A stretch of 48,175 nucleotides of DNA from Bacteroidota bacterium (GTDB lineage: Bacteria; Bacteroidota; Bacteroidia; Bacteroidales; WCHB1-69): assembly GCA_019135895.1 (NCBI GenBank), contig JAGVVH010000482.1, positions 1 through 48,175 of the forward strand, read 5' to 3'. Under the pieces are notes generated by a model, which saw only the letters and a list, made by a program, of their open reading frames with translations, had not been told where the DNA came from and made no database searches. Shown here piece by piece: positions 44,696 to 48,175 of the stretch (its first letter is position 1; each line of letters opens with the position of its first letter). The position numbers and the translations under genes are program-made.

Positions 44696-46258
44696 ATGTC
44701 TGCTCCCATTAATGGTGATATAGCGATTATTGGTAACGCAATCATGGGTTCAAAAAGCCCAAGAAGATTTTCCAACCACGCAAACATGGCAGACCATTAT
44801 GGAGCGACATTTCGTGAGCTCTTTCGTATCCCCATCAATGCTTCAGACGGCAAGATAGGTTCGGTAAGTAAAATTATTTTAACCTACAAGCCGCTTAATG
44901 CTATGGTGACCGCGTTAAGGTATAAGACAAGAGTAATCACAGAATCGTATTATCCAGATGGAACGGGATCGCTCATTAGTACATCGAACACAACATACAA
45001 GAGTTATACAACTGAAATTATTCGTGGCGTAGTTTCATTACACTACAAAGACACAGATGGCACATGGCAAGAATGTACATTTGTAGAAGACTCAGAAACG
45101 ATTGACCAAGGAGATCATAAATTCAAGTTTGATTATGATACCAACGTTATTACATGTAGTGATATTTATCATAATGGTGTTAGATTTACATGTTTGGCAA
45201 GTCACGGTCCACAAGAACTTTTAAGAACAATCAGCTTAGTACAAGACCCAGATGACGTATTTAACCGCACCTTCATTGTAAGAAATGCTGAGGGCGCTCA
45301 CATCATTGCTGGCATCAATGGAAATGATTATGTTGATGTGATTATCGAATACGTACCAGATCTTTCAACATGTTTATTCCCCGTTACAGTTGACGCCAAC
45401 ACGACGAATATTTACTTACCATCAAACGTATATGATGGCGATGTAAAGATTTGGAATTTAAACTATGATGGAGATAGGATTGAATATACAGAAGTTGAAG
45501 ATGCAATATCAATGAATCCACAATGGGAAACAGCAGACGTACTTCTAATCGAGGCTACAATCACAACGCCAACAACATGGATAGTACAGTATCGTCCAAT
45601 TGCTGATACAGCTAGTATTATTCACCGTTGTGCCGAAGAAATGATGAATGGTACCACTGCTGTATTCTACAAGGCGAACGGATATCCTGGTAGTTTTTCA
45701 ATACCAGTATCTTCGGCAGTAATAGCCGGAAGTGATTTAGCTGCTAACACAACTATTGATTTTGTTACGGATCACAGTGGAGCATGGCTTAACGATCTCA
45801 AGATAAGGGTTACGCCACATGCTCTAGAGCTTATGTTACCACCGAGTCTTGGTATGCCACGTATTCAAAAGATTTATCTTTCTGAACGAGCAGCCCTTCA
45901 GGCCAACGCTAACAAATATGCTCGTAACATGTCTGAGTTGTGCAAAATGCTTCAGGATCTTTCGCTTGGTATTATTCGTGTAGAATCCAATCCGATCCCT
46001 AATGCACGAGCAACGTCTTTGGAGATTTCAACAGACTGGATCTCATGCACTGGGTCTCGTGATGATTATACATCTTTATACCAATACTACTCAGACGAAA
46101 ATAGATGGTATGACTTTGAAAGAGTATACGACTCGCTTGCTGACTTGTATCCTGTTATACTTCCACTTGGTTGTCATACCAACTACATACGTAAATCACC
46201 CTCGGATATTGTTTCATTTGAAGCAGTGTTATCAGAGGGTAACGATGACTATATATAG
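44696..46258 (+). CDS. Hypothetical virion protein (520 aa)
   Basis: The ATG follows TAGGGGTT. A long beta-rich protein (SLHYKDTDGTWQECTFVED, FPVTVDANTTNIYLPSNVYD) with one helical patch (LSERAALQANANKYARNMSE). No family recognised; by position a tail, baseplate or neck protein. Confidence 0.65.
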   Translation: MSAPINGDIAIIGNAIMGSKSPRRFSNHANMADHYGATFRELFRIPINASDGKIGSVSKIILTYKPLNAMVTALRYKTRVITESYYPDGTGSLISTSNTTYKSYTTEIIRGVVSLHYKDTDGTWQECTFVEDSETIDQGDHKFKFDYDTNVITCSDIYHNGVRFTCLASHGPQELLRTISLVQDPDDVFNRTFIVRNAEGAHIIAGINGNDYVDVIIEYVPDLSTCLFPVTVDANTTNIYLPSNVYDGDVKIWNLNYDGDRIEYTEVEDAISMNPQWETADVLLIEATITTPTTWIVQYRPIADTASIIHRCAEEMMNGTTAVFYKANGYPGSFSIPVSSAVIAGSDLAANTTIDFVTDHSGAWLNDLKIRVTPHALELMLPPSLGMPRIQKIYLSERAALQANANKYARNMSELCKMLQDLSLGIIRVESNPIPNARATSLEISTDWISCTGSRDDYTSLYQYYSDENRWYDFERVYDSLADLYPVILPLGCHTNYIRKSPSDIVSFEAVLSEGNDDYI

Positions 46259-46267
46259 GAACATCAC

Positions 46268-46804
46268 ATGAGATGGAACGCAGTCGGTCCTATTAGTCCA
46301 GAGAGCGGAGGAGCAAAAGCTTTTTATCCTTTTGCTGGTAAATGTATTTACACGTATATAGATGAGGAAGATAGTCATAATTTGAAATTGGTTCAGCCAA
46401 ACGATAAACCAAATGATAATTGGGATCGTAAAGGTTACTACATATCCAGTGTCTTTGAACTTCCTCAAAAGGTTCCATTCAATACTTTGGTTCCTTCGAT
46501 AAGTTATCCAATCAAGATTGGTGTGTATACAGAATTGATGGCTGCTGGATGTTCGGTAGATGTTTATTACCGAACAATTAGTAGTCAGATGTTAAGTCAG
46601 ATCACATCATCGTCTTGGACATATCTTGATGAGATTGCGGAAAGCGAAGAGATGGTTGAGGAAGAGTTGACTGGATTGCTTAGCCCATTATGCATTCAGT
46701 TAAAGCTAGAACTAACAGGCGTTGCTACGTATTCTTCTGGTCAGTATACAATCACGGCAACCCCAATAGTTCAGGCTATACAGATTAGGTATATTTTTCA
46801 CTAG
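46268..46804 (+). CDS. Hypothetical virion protein (178 aa)
   Basis: The ATG follows TAGGAAC. Beta-rich (KCIYTYIDEEDSHNLKLV, FELPQKVPFNTLVPSI), ending in QAIQIRYIFH, a jelly-roll-like carbohydrate-binding look. Adjacent and co-oriented with other virion genes. Function unknown. Confidence 0.62.
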   Translation: MRWNAVGPISPESGGAKAFYPFAGKCIYTYIDEEDSHNLKLVQPNDKPNDNWDRKGYYISSVFELPQKVPFNTLVPSISYPIKIGVYTELMAAGCSVDVYYRTISSQMLSQITSSSWTYLDEIAESEEMVEEELTGLLSPLCIQLKLELTGVATYSSGQYTITATPIVQAIQIRYIFH

Positions 46805-46813
46805 GCGGATGAT

Positions 46814-48175
46814 ATGGGCGGACTAGTTCAACAACCGGTATCCGATAATAAAGTATCATACATGATGATCTTTAAGGTCGCTAAAGATACGCAGACTGAG
46901 CTGTATCTTGCTTCTGGCGAAAATCAGACTGATGGATTTGACGTATATGATTCCGGTACCGCTATAGTCGTAGACTCAGATAAAAATGAGCAGACAATAG
47001 ATTTAACTGATACAACCGATGCTACCGACTTACTTCCGTACATGGTTTTAAGTGGAACGTATTATGTTAAGGCCAGAGTAGTTATGGAGCCATCGGTTAG
47101 TGTTTATCCGCCAATATATATCATCACTGATGAGCCAACAAATGTAGAAAACATCTCAGAGAACAATTCAGATGGAGTTCTAATTCCAACACTGGGTAAC
47201 GACATAGAGGTACTTAGCTACGTAGACCAGGTGGGTCGTTATCTTTCACAGAACTATGGGGACACATTTACTCCTAACTTTGTATTAGAAACTCCACCAC
47301 CAAGAACACCAATTAACGCTCTGAACTCAACAGAGATAGAAAGTGCTCAGATATGTTGGATGTTAGACATTGCATCATTCAGTCAATGTTGGTCATACGA
47401 TGATAGCAACATATCATATAACGAAGATTTTGTTATAGACTGGACATATAAAGAACACATGCAAACATGGAGTGTCTTCCATGATGGCGAAGATTTCTCT
47501 ACTATGTTATCAAGATATAGTGATGGTACTGGTGGGTTTAGGGATTCGTCTAGGGTAGTAGTGAATATAATTTCCAGTAGCAGTTATGTGCATTTAGATT
47601 TAACAGGTAGATATACGCCAATTGATCTTTCAGATTTCTTTGATTTAGATACTTGTGTGCAGATCAATGTGATATCATATATGCCACCGGGTCTAGAGAA
47701 TGTACAGTATTCTTTGACCTCAGAAAATCCAAGCAATATTATTGAACTAGGAGGGTTTGAAATGGAGTCAGTGGCTTTCACCGTAGAGCCCGGTACGCTA
47801 GGTATCACATCTGGTATGCCGGTAGTAGTTGATCCCACAGATGCTACTAAAGGTGTATCAGTAGATAATCTTGCTAGCATCACGACCAAACTGCTTGGGA
47901 TAGCTTCTGAGCATGAGGTTGGTTATCTAGGTAGTAGTGGTGTGGTGGTTGTTGCACAAGGTCCTGTTTCTGGTGTGCCCATTACGTTGCTTCCATATAC
48001 GGCGTATTATGCCGATGCGTCCGTAGATGGGTATACAACCGTGGATCCTGGTGATGGAGATGAGGACGATCTTTATCTAGGCATCCCAATTGCCCCAGGT
48101 GAGTTTTACGTAGACCTATTTGATGTTCGCGAAACATCTGGGTTGGCAGCAAGAGTTATTACTGTTCCTCGTTTT
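46814..48175 (+). CDS. Large virion protein, cut by the right edge (at least 454 aa)
   Basis: ATG at 46814 follows GGCGGATG, and the frame stays open for 454 codons to the window end. The protein is beta-rich. Near the end, VEPGTLGITSGMPVVVDPTD and ASEHEVGYLGSSGVVVVAQG resemble the strand-rich repeats of phage fibre or decoration proteins (I-T-x-G-x-P-V-x-V-D). The missing C-terminus prevents a firm call. Confidence 0.68.
   Translation, partial: MGGLVQQPVSDNKVSYMMIFKVAKDTQTELYLASGENQTDGFDVYDSGTAIVVDSDKNEQTIDLTDTTDATDLLPYMVLSGTYYVKARVVMEPSVSVYPPIYIITDEPTNVENISENNSDGVLIPTLGNDIEVLSYVDQVGRYLSQNYGDTFTPNFVLETPPPRTPINALNSTEIESAQICWMLDIASFSQCWSYDDSNISYNEDFVIDWTYKEHMQTWSVFHDGEDFSTMLSRYSDGTGGFRDSSRVVVNIISSSSYVHLDLTGRYTPIDLSDFFDLDTCVQINVISYMPPGLENVQYSLTSENPSNIIELGGFEMESVAFTVEPGTLGITSGMPVVVDPTDATKGVSVDNLASITTKLLGIASEHEVGYLGSSGVVVVAQGPVSGVPITLLPYTAYYADASVDGYTTVDPGDGDEDDLYLGIPIAPGEFYVDLFDVRETSGLAARVITVPRF

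Overview
This window is part of the genome of a tailed double-stranded DNA bacteriophage (Caudoviricetes-like). The right part holds a standard virion assembly module: large terminase, portal, a likely prohead protease, an acidic scaffold and a HK97-type major capsid protein. The left part is packed with very small minus-strand genes of unknown function, as in phage early regions. Strong AAAGGAGG-type ribosome binding sites and T-tailed intrinsic terminators point to a bacterial host. I cannot name the host. Both ends are cut: a TnpB-like gene runs off the left edge and a virion protein gene runs off the right edge.

Positions 1-9.7 kb (minus strand): the start of a TnpB-like gene, a run of small hypothetical genes (two related possible DNA-binding proteins, a two-helix membrane protein, a Pol-beta-type nucleotidyltransferase), and a 970-residue single-chain RNA polymerase at 5648-8560. 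The polymerase carries the beta'-type DFDGD catalytic motif near its N-terminus and the beta-type double-lysine barrel near its C-terminus. That is the reverse of the usual order, so it looks circularly permuted. A textbook terminator follows it. Positions 9.7-11.1 kb are gene-free, with duplicated palindromes, C-run hairpins and two tandem terminators.

Positions 11.1-18.6 kb (minus strand, visibly more GC-rich than the right part): about sixteen short genes, including two single-stranded DNA-binding proteins (SSB) with nearly identical structured leaders, three or four tiny membrane proteins and two zinc-ribbon proteins. The gaps between them hold repeated RNA elements: a compact H-type pseudoknot (about 12 copies, several with compensatory changes), a composite multi-hairpin leader ending in CTGGGTGGCAG, and long hairpins with conserved loops. 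Several of the small proteins share a faint common motif and may be a diverged paralogous family.

Positions 18.6-19.0 kb are a divergent junction with AT-rich tandem repeats and G-runs. From 19.1 kb to the right edge all genes are on the plus strand: a HAD phosphatase, small genes including two with TTG starts, a structured non-coding stretch with a terminator, a possible lysis set with a double-amidase protein, a five-gene glycan cassette (three GT-B-like glycosyltransferases and two methyltransferases), a holin-like protein, then packaging, head and tail or neck genes. Four intergenic copies of TTRTGTTATCTWT(A/C) lie at operon heads and may be the promoters read by the phage polymerase.
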